Notes: generated by a model from the sequence alone, not told the origin. A stretch of 64,000 nucleotides of DNA from Gambelia wislizenii (GCA_030847615.1 JAUMIR010000005.1:113737116-113801115), one strand, 5' to 3'; positions 10,926 through 23,676 are shown, counted from the first letter of the stretch. Translations and numbers: made by a program.

Positions 10926-12260
10926 ATGTAAAGCAGGATTAGACACAGGGAAAGGAGTAGTGAAAATTGGATGGAGGAACATCAACAACGTAAGTTATGC
11001 AGATGACACCATACCTCTAACAGTAAATAGCAAAAACTTGGAACAATTACTGAAAAAAAGTTGAGGAAGAAAGTGCGAAGGCAGGTTTATAGCTGAACAT
11101 TCAGAAAACAAAAATAATGGCCACAGATGATTTACATCACTTTAAAGTAGAGGATGAAGATATTGAATAGTTCAAAATTTTCCATACCTTGTCACTCATT
11201 AATGAGAATGGAGACTGCAGTCAAGAAATCAGAAGAAGACTAGGGGGTTCTCTAGATGGTGAAAATACTCCTCCCAGAATTCAAGTGAAATAGCTTTTGT
11301 GCTAACAGGCTACAGATGAGATAAGCGGGATTCAGAAGAAGTGGGGGCAAAAACTCAATCTACTGCTCAGGAAAAATCTTCATGGCTTTTCCTGAAGTTT
11401 TTTTTTGAATAATGCATGGGCTTGCACATTATTGTACATCTAGGCATCCAATTCAGGATGCTGTACATTTTCAGCAAGGGTGGAAGTGGAGAGCAGATTG
11501 GTCCACCATGCAGGCAGTAGGCAGGCTTGCCTGCAAGGAAGTGGCTGGAAGTGTCATTTTTAATTTTCGCATTATTGAGTGTGTGCTTTTTTTGCTGTGC
11601 TGAGGTGACCAAAGAGCTTTTTATAAGTGGAAGGTTACACTTGTGCACCTTTGATCTACAAGTACAATATATATATATATATATACTGTGCAGTGGCTAC
11701 AACATGTGTGAAGAATAATAATGTGCTGTCCTCTCAGACACAATCTTGATTTGCAGGCATGACTGCATGTGCACTTCATACATAGATAGCTTTACATACA
11801 ATAGATTTTGCCAAAACATTGTGGAGACAAATGAGTGCTGCTGTGAAATTGTGATTATGCTCATCAATCTGCATTATATCTTCTCATCTAGACAAGCCCT
11901 AGGATTTGGAAGGGCAGCTATGAAGGAACTAGACAAGATCCTGAATTGTCAAGATATATTGTTGAATACTGAAGTTTGAATTGTCCATGCCATCACATTT
12001 CCCATTTCTATGTATAGTTATGAAAGCTGGACAGTGAAGAAAACTGATAGGAAGAAAATAAACTCATTAAAATGTGGTGCTGGAGAAGAGTTCTACGGAT
12101 ACTGTGGACTGCTAAAAAGACAAGTCAATGGGTCATAGAGCAAATGAAGCCTGAACTTTTCCTAGATGACTAAACTGAGACTGTTGTACTTTGGCTGTAT
12201 AATGAGAACACATGACTCATTAAAAAAGACAATAATACCTGTTAAGGTAGAAGCTGTATT
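10926..12260 (+). pseudogene. Bov-B (RTE) LINE polymerase fragment, split by a MITE
   Basis: The first piece (10926-11244) encodes the RT active-site region, with INNVSYADDT carrying the YADD box, followed by LNIQKTKIMATD after one stop and then a CSQEIRRRL-like segment. The second piece (11904-12260) continues with GRAAMKELDKILNCQDILLN, MYSYESWTVKKTDRKKI and WCWRRVLRILWTAKKTSQWV. This is the typical C-terminal order of Bov-B ORF2. Stops and frameshifts make it non-functional. The gap between pieces is filled by a transposon flanked by CTAGG repeats. The endonuclease domain is missing. Confidence 0.85.
11245..11898. mobile_element. MITE inserted in the Bov-B copy
   Basis: The ends are GGGTTCTCTAGATGG and CATCTAGACAAGCC, imperfect inverted repeats of each other. 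They are flanked by CTAGG at 11240-11244 and 11899-11903, and removing the insert restores the collinear Bov-B reading order. No transposase is encoded. The TIRs resemble those of 30240-30774. The interior includes a (TA)n run near 11669-11685. The superfamily is uncertain: a 5-bp duplication is visible, but a longer decayed one is possible. Confidence 0.7.
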
Positions 12261-12289
12261 GTTAGTTACCTTGAACTGTCAGGAAAAAA

Positions 12290-12850
12290 TGGGGTACACA
12301 TTTATTTCTTTATTACATTCATTAGATGCCATGTGTTTACTTATAAGATTTATTAGTCCACTCCTAGAACAATTTGCAAAATAAAAAAAGCACAAAACCA
12401 TACAAATTCCATCAAAACATAATGAAAATCAATTAGAAGTAATCAGTTTATACCAGAAGCTTAGATGGGCACAAGAAAATCTAAACATATCCAGTAGACA
12501 AATGTCCTTAAAGACTCAACATAGCAGCAGAAATAAAAGAAAATTAAAAGGTCTTACTGAATGGCATTGACAAACAACAGAGTAGGTACCCGGTAGACCT
12601 CTGTGGGGAAGGCATTTCAGAAATAGGGGTCTAATACTAAAAGCTCTTCTCCTGAAAACACCACATATACTTCAGCCAGTGAAGGCAATCAGGAAAGAGC
12701 CTCTGATGATAAAGAAGTTAGACTGTATGGGTAGAAATGCTCTTTGAAATATTGTTGCCCTAATCTACAAGGTTATTTTTTTTAATTAACTCGAGCACTT
12801 GGAAATAGTCCTAGACACAAACAGAGATCCAGTGAAGATAATACTGTGCT
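12290..12850 (-). mobile_element. Decayed L2-like LINE 3' end
   Basis: Contains text such as GGGGAAGGCATTTCAGAAATA and AAAGCTCTTCTCCTGAAAACACC. It parallels the terminal coding region of the L2-group copies at 9430 and 47655, with an A/T-rich 3' segment at the left. Divergence is high. Confidence 0.4.
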
Positions 12851-14090
12851 AGCATAATAGGATCAAACCCACCAGTTCAAATCAATCCACTAACTGGAAA
12901 AACAGGTGTGCTGCAGTAAATTACTCATTCCCTCAGGGAAAAGGAAAAATTTAATCAATTTTCCACCTGTTTCCAGATGTCTTCAAAAACTTGCCATTTT
13001 TGAAAATATCTCACAGGGGGAGAAAGTTCTAGCAGCCGGATGGAATGGTATCCCTCAGGCCCTGCTTGCACAAAACCAGGGGGAGATGGCTGAGGATCCT
13101 TCATAGCCTGGTTCCCTCCCCCTTCCATGATGTCATGAAGGGGTGAGTAAAATGGGCAAGATGAGTGGGAAGGTAGGGGAGAACATACCCTTCCACTGTT
13201 CTCTCTTGGATCCCCCCTGCCTATGTCTTATGCAACATTTGGAGGAGGGGATGTGGAAGCTGAGTGAGAATTAAGGAGGCTCTAGCTTTCTTGACTTCTG
13301 CCTGCTCAACTCTCATGTGACATCAGGAGGGTGAAGAAGAACCCCAGGCAAGGATTGGGCAAACAATACCTTCACCACCTGTATTCTGATAGCTGGTTCA
13401 CAAAAATGTAGACATTGTTGACATGCTCCAGCTATCAGAACACAGCCTACAATGTGTTTCTAATTGGCTCCCCCACTCCACAAACTTGCAGGGACAAGAA
13501 ATAAGTGAATGTAAGGTAGGAGATGGGAGAAGTCTTCAAGTCTATTTGAGATTGGGGTTGGGAAAGAAGAAAGGGCTTGAAGAGTATTCTCCTCATTGGT
13601 GTTTTTGAGCACTTGAAAAGTATTTTCCTCAAGTATTTGCATATTGCTTTCAGTACTGACTGCCATACTCCATAAATGTATCCTCGTCATCTTCAAAGGT
13701 AGCCTCATACAATGCATTGCAGTAAATTACATGTAAGGTTAACAGGGCATGGATCTATGAAAGAAAGAAGGGAAGAGAAGGGAAGAAAGAAAAGAATATC
13801 CCTGTCAGAACTTCTACTAAATATACAGACATCAGAAAGTTAAAGATACTGGTGATATTGATATTGAAGGTACTGAAGTTTAGCTATGCTATTTGTGCTA
13901 TTTACAAACTTCAGTAAATAAGCACAGTTTGTACAAAATCTTTCTCACAAATGCAAAAAAATCTCTCAAGACTGACATAAAGTATTTTGCCCTCCTTGCA
14001 AACAGTTTCTTAGGAAAATAAGAGAAGACGGAAACAACACAGAAAGAATCACAACCCAGAAACATAACATAAGGAGATCTCTGCTGTGCT
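12851..14090. other. Unassigned sequence
   Basis: Slightly GC-richer blocks near 13000-13400, and a GA-rich run near 13755-13790. No coding gene recognised. Confidence 0.4.
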
Positions 14091-14093
14091 TTC

Positions 14094-14215
14094 TGCAACC
14101 AGACTTGTTTATCTCGGATTTGCCTTTTCAGTCATCAATGCGCTTGCAGAAAGTGTGGGATGAGTCCTTCCTGAATCTTCGTTTGCGAAGAAAAGCCAGA
14201 GAGAGAAGAGAAGAG
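14094..14215 (+). pseudogene. RTE-type LINE, 5'-truncated tail copy
   Basis: About 110 bases nearly identical to 6182-6292. It encodes the terminal Cys/His tail (CNQTC ... CLFSHQCACRKC) and the short 3' UTR ending AAGCCAGAGAGA. It starts exactly where the internally deleted copy at 5785-6292 resumes, and is followed by a GAGAA-type run. It is a second insertion of the same LINE family, truncated to its last bases. Confidence 0.65.
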
Positions 14216-14862
14216 AAGATTTGCATGCCTAGAATAGCCTGTACCACCCAAGAGGAAAACAAAAATAAGAAAACTTTGGCTCAAGTCTTTCCAGATTCAC
14301 AAGTTTTAATGCTAAATTAACTCTACTCTATAAACCAATGATAATGTGTGTGCCCACATGAATATGTTAAAGGGGAAATAGTAAGTCCAAAAAGTATTTC
14401 TTCCCCTTAAAGAGGTCTTCAATTAAGAGAGTTACAAACATCCCTTCAATTGATGTTCACCTAGAGAAATATACCTTTTGAATGTTAAAATACAATCCAG
14501 TTCTCTGAGCCTCAATCAAGCCTGAGTTTGTTCTCAAAAGGGATATAAATAATGCCTGCCATCATGCTCTTCAGTTACAATATCATAAACTGGACTTACA
14601 ATATCCTAACTGTTGGGAATTCACATTTACAGTTATGAACAACTGAATATGACCCTCCGCCACCAAAAAAACCCTACCTTTATAACTTGGCAGTGCCAAG
14701 ATGAAAGTGTTTCTGAGATGCTGGAGAGCGGAGTTCTGGGAAATGATATCTGCAGCAAGCTCCCAGTTGTAGAATGCCTTGGTATTAATAATGTAGCAGG
14801 AACCAAAGTGGTCTCTCTAGCTGCATCTTCACAAAGCACCACACAATCTACAGAATGTTGTA
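14216..14862. other. Unassigned sequence
   Basis: No recognisable gene or repeat until the partial MITE that follows. Confidence 0.4.
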
Positions 14863-15080
14863 GACCTTTATCAGATGCTGCAAAAACTGTATCATTAGGA
14901 TGTGACGATAGCACAAAGGGCTGGAATTATCAGACAATTATGTTGTTTACCTGTTCCCGCTGCATCGTGCTGGCAAGAATGAGGCATCACATTTTATTGA
15001 TGGCTTAACCTCATTCACGCCAGTGCAACAAAGCGGTAACAGATAAACAATGAGGAGTCTGATAATTTTGCACTTTGTGC
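14863..15080 (+). mobile_element. Truncated copy of the 3-bp-target MITE family
   Basis: Begins with a CCTTTATCAGATGCTGC end and contains GGATGTGACGATAGCAC and TTTTATTGATGGCTTAAC segments in the same order as the copies at 498 and 42558. The right end near 15060-15080 (GAGTCTGATAAT) looks decayed. Confidence 0.5.
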
Positions 15081-17896
15081 TACCATTGCATCCCAAATGA
15101 TGTGTTTTTTGGTGGTATTTGCCTCATCTGGTGAAGTCCATAGATGTTATTTCCCAATGCTCTGATCTTCACTGTCTCAGAAATGCATCACTCAGGGCAC
15201 TGCTAGGCTGCAAAAATACATTGGAGGAGGGCATCATCAATCATAACTACAACAACAGAGCCCTGTCATTGTAGTTGCAATAATGATGTAGGATCTCTGC
15301 CAATATTTTCAATTTTTCTCATTTTCAGTAAGAATCTTTTTGTTACAACAGGAATGGGTATCTCAAGACATCAAGACACCTCATTCAAAAAGTCATCAAC
15401 CACCATGATATTTTTCATCCTTGAATGAGAGCAATAAATAAATAAATAATACAGAAGAAGAAGAAAAGAAAGGAGTGCATTCTTGATTAATTGTTTATTT
15501 CATTTTTGGTCAATTTTGCACAAAACATGAATAGAAAATGCAGTGTTTTCTTATAAAAAATGTTTTGCACAAATGATTTTTTTTAAAAAAGTCCTGAAAT
15601 GAGAAAAATAATGGAAAGAAGCACAAAATTCTTGTAGTCACCCAAAAGAAAGACAGCCTTTGAAATGTTTCAATATCATGTGTGAAAATTATATAAAAGT
15701 AGAGATTAATGTCTCTGTTCTCAACCTCCTTCTTCTGTTTTCTCCTCCATGCTGAACATACTCCATGGAATGGCTTATTAATAATACTCTGGGGTATATC
15801 TATCAGAGGGGCAAAATGAGGGTATCGCCCCCAACCCAAATAAAATTTCTACCCTAAAATGACATTTTCCTTCAATCCTTAATTTCAAGCATTGTAGAGA
15901 AAGAGACACGGACAATTGATCACACCTAGAACTCCTAAATTTGCTGTACTTTATCTGAATACCTTTGGTCACTTTGCCTGCTATTTTTTAAAAAATACCT
16001 AAACTGTATTTTTCAATGTTAAACTAGTATTTCAAGTTACTGCGATGCTTGAAATTTGGTGACTAAAGGATAATTTGATGTGCGCGGGGGTGGGGGTGGT
16101 AACATTCTTATTTTGGGGAAATACCTTCATTTTGCCTCCCTGTAGCTACATCCCTGATAGTATTCCATTCTGGCCAGCTCAGCTTTTTTACTCCTGCTCA
16201 GAACAGAAGTGATTCCTGGCCACTCTGTGCTGAGCAGCAGCAGAAGGTTTTCCAAAGCTCCTGTAGGCCCACCAGTGCCCAGCAGAGTGGCTGCTTCTCT
16301 TGGAGACTTTCAGCCATGAAGAGCAACAGAAGATAAACCATGTGTAGTCCTGCCAGCATTCACCATTTCTATAGTGATCACGCACAAGGAAATACATTTC
16401 TCTGAGTGGTACATACAAAGCCCAGGAGACAAGAAACACTTTCTTTGACCATCCCCTCCCCAAATTGTTGTTGTTTATGTCAGGTGGATTACTCTTGTTC
16501 AGCCATCATGAATAGAATTTTGCCCTTTCTAGTGGTACATTGAACATAAAATATCCCCTGAAGGGAGTTTGATACTTGATGTGGTCCAATCCTTTTTCAG
16601 GATGAACAGCCATGTGCTCATGGACACTTAGCCCTCACTAGACTTTGGTACTACCACTGTTCAAATATTCACACAAATGAAAGTAATCATGGGATGCTCA
16701 CCATAACTGAAAAAATACAATCCAACAGAACATGTATCGAGCTACTGGGATTGTGTGTGCATGTGTGAGAGAGAGAGGAGGGAAGGGGAGTGAGAGAGAA
16801 AAAAAAGAACGAGAGGAAAAGAGAGAGAGAGCTTTTTTAAAAAAAAGCTGGAGTCTTATCAGTTGGCTAGGTAGCAAATGTGAGAATCCACTTGACAGAT
16901 AAGGAAGAAATTTTAGGCATGTGGGCAGGATGGGGAATGGATCTCTTGAAAGTATAAGGTGAAGACTCAAATCTTCCAGCAACTTTTTCAGAGCACAGGC
17001 ATTGCCTTTGCTGACGCTATACTGAAATGGTTAGTGGATTATAGCCTTACCTTCATGTCATTCATTACTATTGTTGCCCCCCTTATAAGTAGCATTGATT
17101 AATGGCTCTTTAAGAAATGCCTACATTGCTTGTAAATTTATGCAAATCCACAATTAGGTATGAGTCGATTATATTTGTCAAATCAATCAGACATTGTATC
17201 TATTTAAAGCTACCATAGAGATGTGATTTAATAATGAATAATTAATGATTAACAAAAGGCTGTTAATAAATGATAAGAGTGTTCTGTAGGTAACATTAAA
17301 ATAATAATTTAGACATCACAAGCACATCTTTATCCAATTTGTTAACTATGACTTTAACACTGTATAACAAATCCTTTCCCATTCTCTTTGCAGATTTGTG
17401 GAATGGTTTGCATGGGCCAAAAATATTCCACACAGTGTATCTCTCAGCTCAGAGCTTTGTGGTGAATGTAATATGTGACCTTGAACATCCTGGTGTAGAC
17501 CTGTGACTAACCTTACTGAGTGGATAAAATGCTCCTACAGATAGAGAAACAACAAATGGAGGTTGAAAATGTGGGGCTGGTGTATGAACTCCTATTTTGT
17601 AAACCCCTGAGCTACTATGATCCTGACCAAGTCAAACTCATCCCAGAGTTTCACTTCAGGTACAAATTGTGCAATACTAGTCCTTCACCAACAACAGCCT
17701 TCTCTCATGTTGCTCATCCCCTTTTCTGCATTTTCCCAAACTTACAGAATTGTTAGTGGAGAAGGAAAACAGATAAGAGTGGCAAAAGGTAAGGGTTCTT
17801 CCTTACTTCCCCAGGTTCCATCCAAGTAATGGATGTTTCTAGCACAGTAGCTTTCATTACTCACAGCTGTAACATGAGTATACAATGAGCCTCTGG
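15081..17896. other. Unassigned sequence
   Basis: Contains short AAAT/AATA runs near 15436-15452 and a GA-rich tract at about 16765-16830. Several 60-110 codon open frames exist but none shows family motifs. No exon-like organisation is recognised. Confidence 0.45.
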
Positions 17897-18021
17897 CCAA
17901 AGTGGGAGATGGTTTTTGATACGCACAAAATTGACACACAGCAAAGTACATTACTTCATATCTGTTAGAAGCCATTTTAAGAGCAACTTCTCCCTTGGAA
18001 AAATATTTCACCTTAAATAAT
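17897..18021 (-). repeat. 125-bp direct duplication, copy 1
   Basis: Differs from copy 2 (18463-18587) at about four positions and is the same length. Both copies are open on the minus strand and encode GEVALKMASNRYEVMYFAVC followed by QFC. The family is not recognised. It may be a fragment of an undescribed repeat or a duplicated exon-like piece, but clean splice sites are not obvious at the edges. Confidence 0.75.
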
Positions 18022-18462
18022 CAGTCTTCTTTGCTGCCGATCCTATTTTGCAACAAGGTCACACAACTTGTGAAAGTGGCATTGAGAGAAGAGTTACAAA
18101 CAAGAAGAGATGAACAAAGAGGGGATGATTTTATTACAGAGAACTAGGAATTAGAATTAATTACTGCAAAATCCTTGGACAAATTGTGACTGAATATTGG
18201 CACTATTGTTTACTTCATTCTTTCATTTCTCCCTTTTTTTCTACTTGTATAAAATTCTGAAATTGTCTCTCTATGACATTTTTGATATCAACACATTGCC
18301 AAGCATAACATAACATGATGAAAAAGTCTGCATGACTTGTCACAACCAATGAACTTGAATCACAGCGTGGGCAAATGAGACCAAGGATAGTGAGGACAAA
18401 GAAGATGGGAAATAGAGCTGAGGAGAACAATAGAGAAACATTGATGGATGGAATGATGGAAG

Positions 18463-18587
18463 CCAAAGTGGGAGATGGTTTTTGATACACGCAAAATTGA
18501 CACACAGCAAAGTACATTACTTCATATCTGTTAGAAGCCATTTTAAGAGCAACTTCTCCCTTGGGAAAATATTTCACATTAAATAAT
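18463..18587 (-). repeat. 125-bp direct duplication, copy 2
   Basis: Second copy of the 125-bp unit, in the same orientation and about 566 bp from the first. It lies in a longer open minus-strand frame (18215-18622, 135 codons) with hydrophobic stretches downstream of the shared part. Confidence 0.75.
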
Positions 18588-19281
18588 TCTAACCTTTCTT
18601 CCAAAGGATGGCCCCTTATCAACAGACCAATCCATCTGATACCCTACTTAAAGCTCCTGAAATCCTATTTACTTCCTTTAAAAACCTTGTCCTAAATAGT
18701 ATTTTAGACATGCTGTTCAATTTTTGTTCACCTATAGCAGACAACAGGATCAACAGATAACAGTAGAGAAACAAGGTTGTGCATGTTTCATTGGAGAAAT
18801 TGAATTTTCTTCTTTACCGTCCATCCTTTTTATATCCACTTATCTCTTCATCTATTGCTTTCCTGTGTTTCCTTGTCTCTCTTTTAATACAGGAAACAGA
18901 TTTCTTCACTTGATGAACGAGCACTGCCAAAGCTCATATACTTTGATGCCTGAACACCTCTTGCAGTAATAATGAAAACTGCCACTTCCTAACAGGTGTA
19001 CTGTTAACTCAAGTGAAAAGAAAAAATTCCAACAGTAAATTTATGGACTACTAAGTCATAGTATCAGAGTTGGCTTTGTTTGTTTGTATTTACAAGGCAT
19101 TGAGAATATTATGAATTGACTACAGGCATGCTTACTTAATGGTGGAAACAATTCAAAATCAGGCACATGGCCAAGATTGCCAGTGTGAACTTGGAGATTT
19201 AAAACAGAGAAATGGTGGAGAGATTAACAGAAGAACATTGATGCTTGGGCTCTTGTGATGGAGTGTTAAACTGTGTATAAT
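18588..19281. other. Unassigned sequence
   Basis: No supported feature seen. Confidence 0.4.
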
Positions 19282-19550
19282 AGTGAGGCACCACAGAATG
19301 TCATAGAATTGCACTGGAGGACCTAGAAAATGTTTAGAGATGAAACCTCTCTAGGCATGTGACACAACTCTATGTTCAACTTCCACCAGAGGCTGACCAT
19401 AGAGTCACACTGGGGGACCTTCTGATGCCACCTCCAGCAGGACTTTATGGTCTGCCACGAGCCTACAGATACATTTCCCTCCTAACTATGGGTAAGTGAA
19501 ACCATAGATACCGATCCCACATAAACAGGGGGTAACCTGTATAAGCAATT
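19282..19550. mobile_element. Decayed MITE related to 48430-48763
   Basis: Shares phrases with the hairpin element at 48430-48763: CATAGAATTGCACTGGAGGACCT, CTCTATGTTCAACTTCCACC and TAAGTGAAACCATAGATACC. The order suggests the opposite orientation. Ends are not well preserved. Confidence 0.5.
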
Positions 19551-20193
19551 TAAAACAGCAGGGATTCAACAGGCAGGAGGGTGGGAAATCACAGAGATGA
19601 AAGCCGACTCTGTAGCCAGAGAGAAGGCAGAAGATGTTAGAGAGTACTGTATTTATCTCAGCCTTGGAGGACTACCACAGAGGAATGCAAGGATGAAGGG
19701 CTAAGAATAGCCTGCAACCAGCCAAGAAGGTAAAGGATTTCTCCTTAAAAGAGGGGGATCCTAATAAATGTTCTCCACAGGCTCTTCTCAAAATTTGGGC
19801 TCCTACCAACCAGAGTCTCTGCTTGGCCAGCACCCTTGCCATCTAGAAAAAAATATTTTTGGTGAAAAAACCTTCCCACCCAGAAAGGGCTTATCTGACC
19901 TGACTGGGAAGACTTGCATTCTGGAAAGGGACTGAACATGCCCAACCAGGCCCATGAAACATCTAGAGACATCAATTCTGCTGCCTCATCTGGTGTGGGT
20001 AGCTCTGAAGGCATGATTCTGCCCATACCTGTACTCCTCATGATCCAGTGTGGGTTATATTCTGATGCTGTCAGACTTAAAGCTTCTTCAGAAGATTGAT
20101 CCTGGCATGATGTGAAGATAGTCCTGCATGATGCCTATGATAGCCCAGATAGCATGGCCTTCACTATCATGAAGGGAATGAAAGATGGGGAGG
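19551..20193. other. Unassigned sequence
   Basis: No supported gene. The last five bases before the BEL/Pao element (ATCAG, 20194-20198) are its target duplication. Confidence 0.45.
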
Positions 20194-20198
20194 ATCAG

Positions 20199-20810
20199 TG
20201 TGGAGACACACCCAACTAAAGTTGGTGGCAGGTTTGGGTGTGCAACACCAGTACCCAGGTGAGATCAAACTCTTTTACCCAAAAAGGCTCTGATGCTGAA
20301 TATAAAGTTCAAAAAAGGAGGAAGTTTATTTTAAAGAACAAAAGTAAAGGGCTTTCTCCTCCCCAGCTCTAAAAAGCTTGAAATAAAAGGTACTTTACAG
20401 TTTGAGTTTCAGCAATCTTTAGGGTGTCATCTCTCTGGGTTTGATCTCCTCACTCAATGGAGCTGGTGCAGGGTCGTTCAGCTCCTGATTCCTTTCACTT
20501 TTTGTTGTTGGTAACCACTTTGGCTGAATAGTGTAAGAAATGCCTTTCCCGGCTGTCTGGGCTTGCTTGCCACCAATAAAAAAGCTCCCTGCAAGTTCAC
20601 AGCAAAGACTGAGCAAAAACTTAAAAACTTCTAGCTAAAACAGAGCTTGCTGGGAAGGAACAAACCAAACCTGGAAAAATGCAGGGGAATTCTTCAGCTC
20701 CTCCCACAAGTCTAATACAATGAAACATTCCTATGCTCAGACAGACTAAGGCCTGAACTAAACAAAGGAAAATGCAGGGGAGATTCAAACAGTCCTGGCT
20801 GGACATCACA
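20199..20810 (-). repeat. 3' LTR of the BEL/Pao element
   Basis: 612 bp, with TG and CA termini (TGTGGAGACACACC on the left, GGACATCACA on the right). The right edge abuts the polypurine tract, which fixes the boundary. It is about 96% identical to the LTR at 26896 outside one indel. Putative promoter elements are not obvious. Confidence 0.93.
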
Positions 20811-20820
20811 CTCCCTGCTC
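20811..20820 (-). promoter_or_regulatory. Polypurine tract of the BEL/Pao element
   Basis: On the minus strand GAGCAGGGAG lies immediately before the 3' LTR start TGTGATGTCC. This is where plus-strand DNA synthesis would be primed. Confidence 0.7.
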
Positions 20821-20929
20821 AAAATTTCAACAAAATTTTGCAATCTTGTGACCTATCTTATCCATTTATACAGCAAACCCAAAATGTATTATCTAACTCT
20901 GAACAGGGTAACTAATTCTGTCAAAGATC

Positions 20930-23670
20930 TTTGTTGACTAATTTTCTGCAGTTCATAATCCACAAGCCAGCATTTCTGACACTTGCTTCAGTCAGGGTAT
21001 GCCCTTGATGATGCACTCATTCATGGTAGTGTCTGACTACTAGAAGGGCTACATGGCTACTTGCAGGCAGAATGATAGGATTTTTCAAGCTGTTCTTGAT
21101 TTTAGCTCTTTGAAGTCTACCTCCAACATGTAGAAGACCTCTGCTGTCCATAACCAGATATAGATCTTTAAGGACACTGTGTCTAGGTAAATAGTGTTGC
21201 TTTTCTATGCATCTGGATTCTTCCCTGAATTCAGATCTCTGTACAGACCAGTAGATCAGGGTTTCTGCTTTAACAATGTCCATTAGTTGTTAGTTCTGCT
21301 TTATCTCTGAAAGTTATAAAATGGATGAGTCTAGCAAAAGCACGTTGAAGACTCAGCCACTGAGAGAACTTTGTGAATTTCCTGGCATCTAAATGAGGCA
21401 ACCTTATGCTGGGCGCATTTACCAAGTCTATTTTACAGCTGCTGGTCTCTGGCAGGCACTCAGATAACTCAGAGCATGTTTCAGTTCTACTTCTGTTATG
21501 ATCAGGAACATCTAACTCCATCAGGAACTTTGGACTAGTCAGCCAAGTGGATGACTGCACCTTTAGGGCTGAAGCTCCTCTTGTAGCAATATCAGCAGGA
21601 TTTAACTCAGGAACATATTACCATTGACTTTGTTGAGTGCAAGAAAGAATGTTGTTCACTCTGTTGGCTATGTACATTTTAAATCTCTTCGTAGTGTTTG
21701 TGAGGTATCCTAATACGACCATACTGTCAGTATACAATAATATTCTATGGAATTTTGTTTCCACCTCCGTACAAATGGTTTGAAGAAGTTGGGTAGCTAG
21801 CAAAGCCACACACAGCTCTAATCTGGGTATTGTCTGTTTGGGTGCTGCTTTTGCTTTGGCCATAATAAATCCTATATGCCTCTCAGTACTGCTCCTTGCT
21901 CTCAAATACATTACTGTGGCAATTGCCTTTTCAGAGGCATCACAAAAAATGTGTAACTCATAAACGGCATTTGGTCCATGCTCTACAGGAACATGCTGTC
22001 TGGGCACAGTAAGGTGTTCAATGTCTTTGATCTGAGATGCCCAGGCCTTCCATGCTAAGTCCAGGGCTGGGGGCAGATTTTCATCCCAGTCTTTAACTTG
22101 GTTTATTACTTCTCTAAAGATGTTTTTGGCCACTATAAGCACTGGTACTGCAATACCCAAGGGGTCATAAATACTATTAATTGAAGAGAGTACTTTCCTC
22201 CTTGTAGTGTGAAGTTCAAGATTTGGGATTCTGATTGAAAGTCCATCTGTGAAGGCATTCCACAAAATACCAAGGCTACTCTGTGTACATGTGTCTTCAA
22301 ATATTGTTGTGACACCCTTTTCAACAAGCTCTTCTTTAGAAAAAGTCTCCAAAACTTATCTGCTGTTAGAGACTACTTTATGAAGTTTTATGTTAGCCAA
22401 GTTTAGCACAAACTGTACCTCTTTAATGACTCGGCTAGCTTCCTGTGCTGAGTCGAAGGAAATCAGTAAGTCATCCATGTAAAAGTTTGAGTTGATTGCT
22501 CGATAAGCCTTTGTACTACACTGATATTTATAAGTTAATGCAGTCCTTTTGAGACAGTTGTTAGCTACCGCTGGGCTAGGGGTATTTCTGAAAACATGTA
22601 CTCTCATGCGGAACTCGGTGATATTTTCCAAGGTTTCTGTGTTTTGGAACCACAGGAATTTTAGGAAGCAGCGATGTTCTGGCTTAACCAGGAAGGCATA
22701 GAACATTTTGTGTATGTCTCCTGTCACCGCTATTCTCCTTTCTCTAAACTTCAGAAGTGCTCCTAGTAAGCTGTTAAGCAAGTCTGGACCTTTAAGAAGC
22801 ACATCATAAAGTGAGATGTTTTTCACCTTAGCACTTGAGTCAAAAACTATTCTCACCTTTTCCGACTTTTGTAGGTGAGTTACTGTATGGTATGGCAGGA
22901 ACCATTGTTCTTGGGGTTCACTGCACAAAGGAATTCTTTCAGCATAGTTGCTTATAAACAGATCTTCAATGAACTGCACAATTTGTTCCTTTAAAGTGGG
23001 GTCTTTAAGCATTCTATTTCTCAAAGCAAAAAGTCTTTTCTCAGCAAGTTGACGGTTATTAGGCAAAATTGGTCGATCTTCTCTAAAGGGAAGGGCTGCC
23101 ATCCAGCTCCCTTCACTATTCTGGACTATCTCTAGATTCATTATGTCTACAAACTTTCTTTCCTCATGGGAAAAGGCTATGTCCTCATCTCTTATTGAAA
23201 GTTTCAAAAATGGTACTGTTGTCTGGGATAATATCAAGGCAACAGACTTTAATGTAGCTTAGGCAACTTTGTAGTTGCGTGGGTCGTGAATTCGGGAATT
23301 GGCTGTTGCCTGTAAGATTGAACGCTGTTGGCGGGCTTTTGCTATGGATGCACACAGGTCCAATTACTATCCATCATAGTGGCAATTTCTGTGCTATTGG
23401 CACACCTGGAGGTCCATTTACTTGCTTCAAGACCTGGAATAGCTCTGGACAATCTGAGCCTATCAGGAGGAAGATTTTGGCATCTTTGTCTAATGCAGGA
23501 ATTTCTTTTGCTATAGCCTTCAGGTGTGTGTTGCTTTCAGCTACAGCCTTGGTTGCTATTTGGTTCTTGCTTCTCGGGATAGAAGGGCACTCTATTAATG
23601 GAGGAAGTTTAATGCACCTTTTGCCATCGCACGGCGAAATCATGAACTCAGTTGCCACTCTATCCTGCAT
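20930..23670 (-). pseudogene. BEL/Pao pol: protease, RT, RNase H, partial integrase
   Basis: Minus-strand frames in order. The aspartic protease region begins just upstream, at about 23770, with YMALDSQSDVSLAT, where the usual D-S/T-G triad reads D-S-Q. The RT (about 23237-22356) has KVRIVFDSSAKV, AVTGDIHKMFYAFLV and the YMDDLL active-site box. The RNase H-like region has LHIFCDASEKAIATV and LLYTDSMVVLGYL. The integrase zinc region has GLLHVGGRLQ and LPASSHVALLVVRHYHE, with HHQG text after a stop. There are in-frame stops at about 22356-22358 and 21618-21620, and a frameshift near 21275. The DDE catalytic core is absent, so the protein could not integrate DNA. Confidence 0.88.
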
Positions 23671-23676
23671 TCGTTG

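Noticed and set aside
16188..16463. 91-codon minus-strand frame with Trp/Cys-rich text
   Set aside because: No motif, no flanking gene signals; length is within chance expectation for the window.
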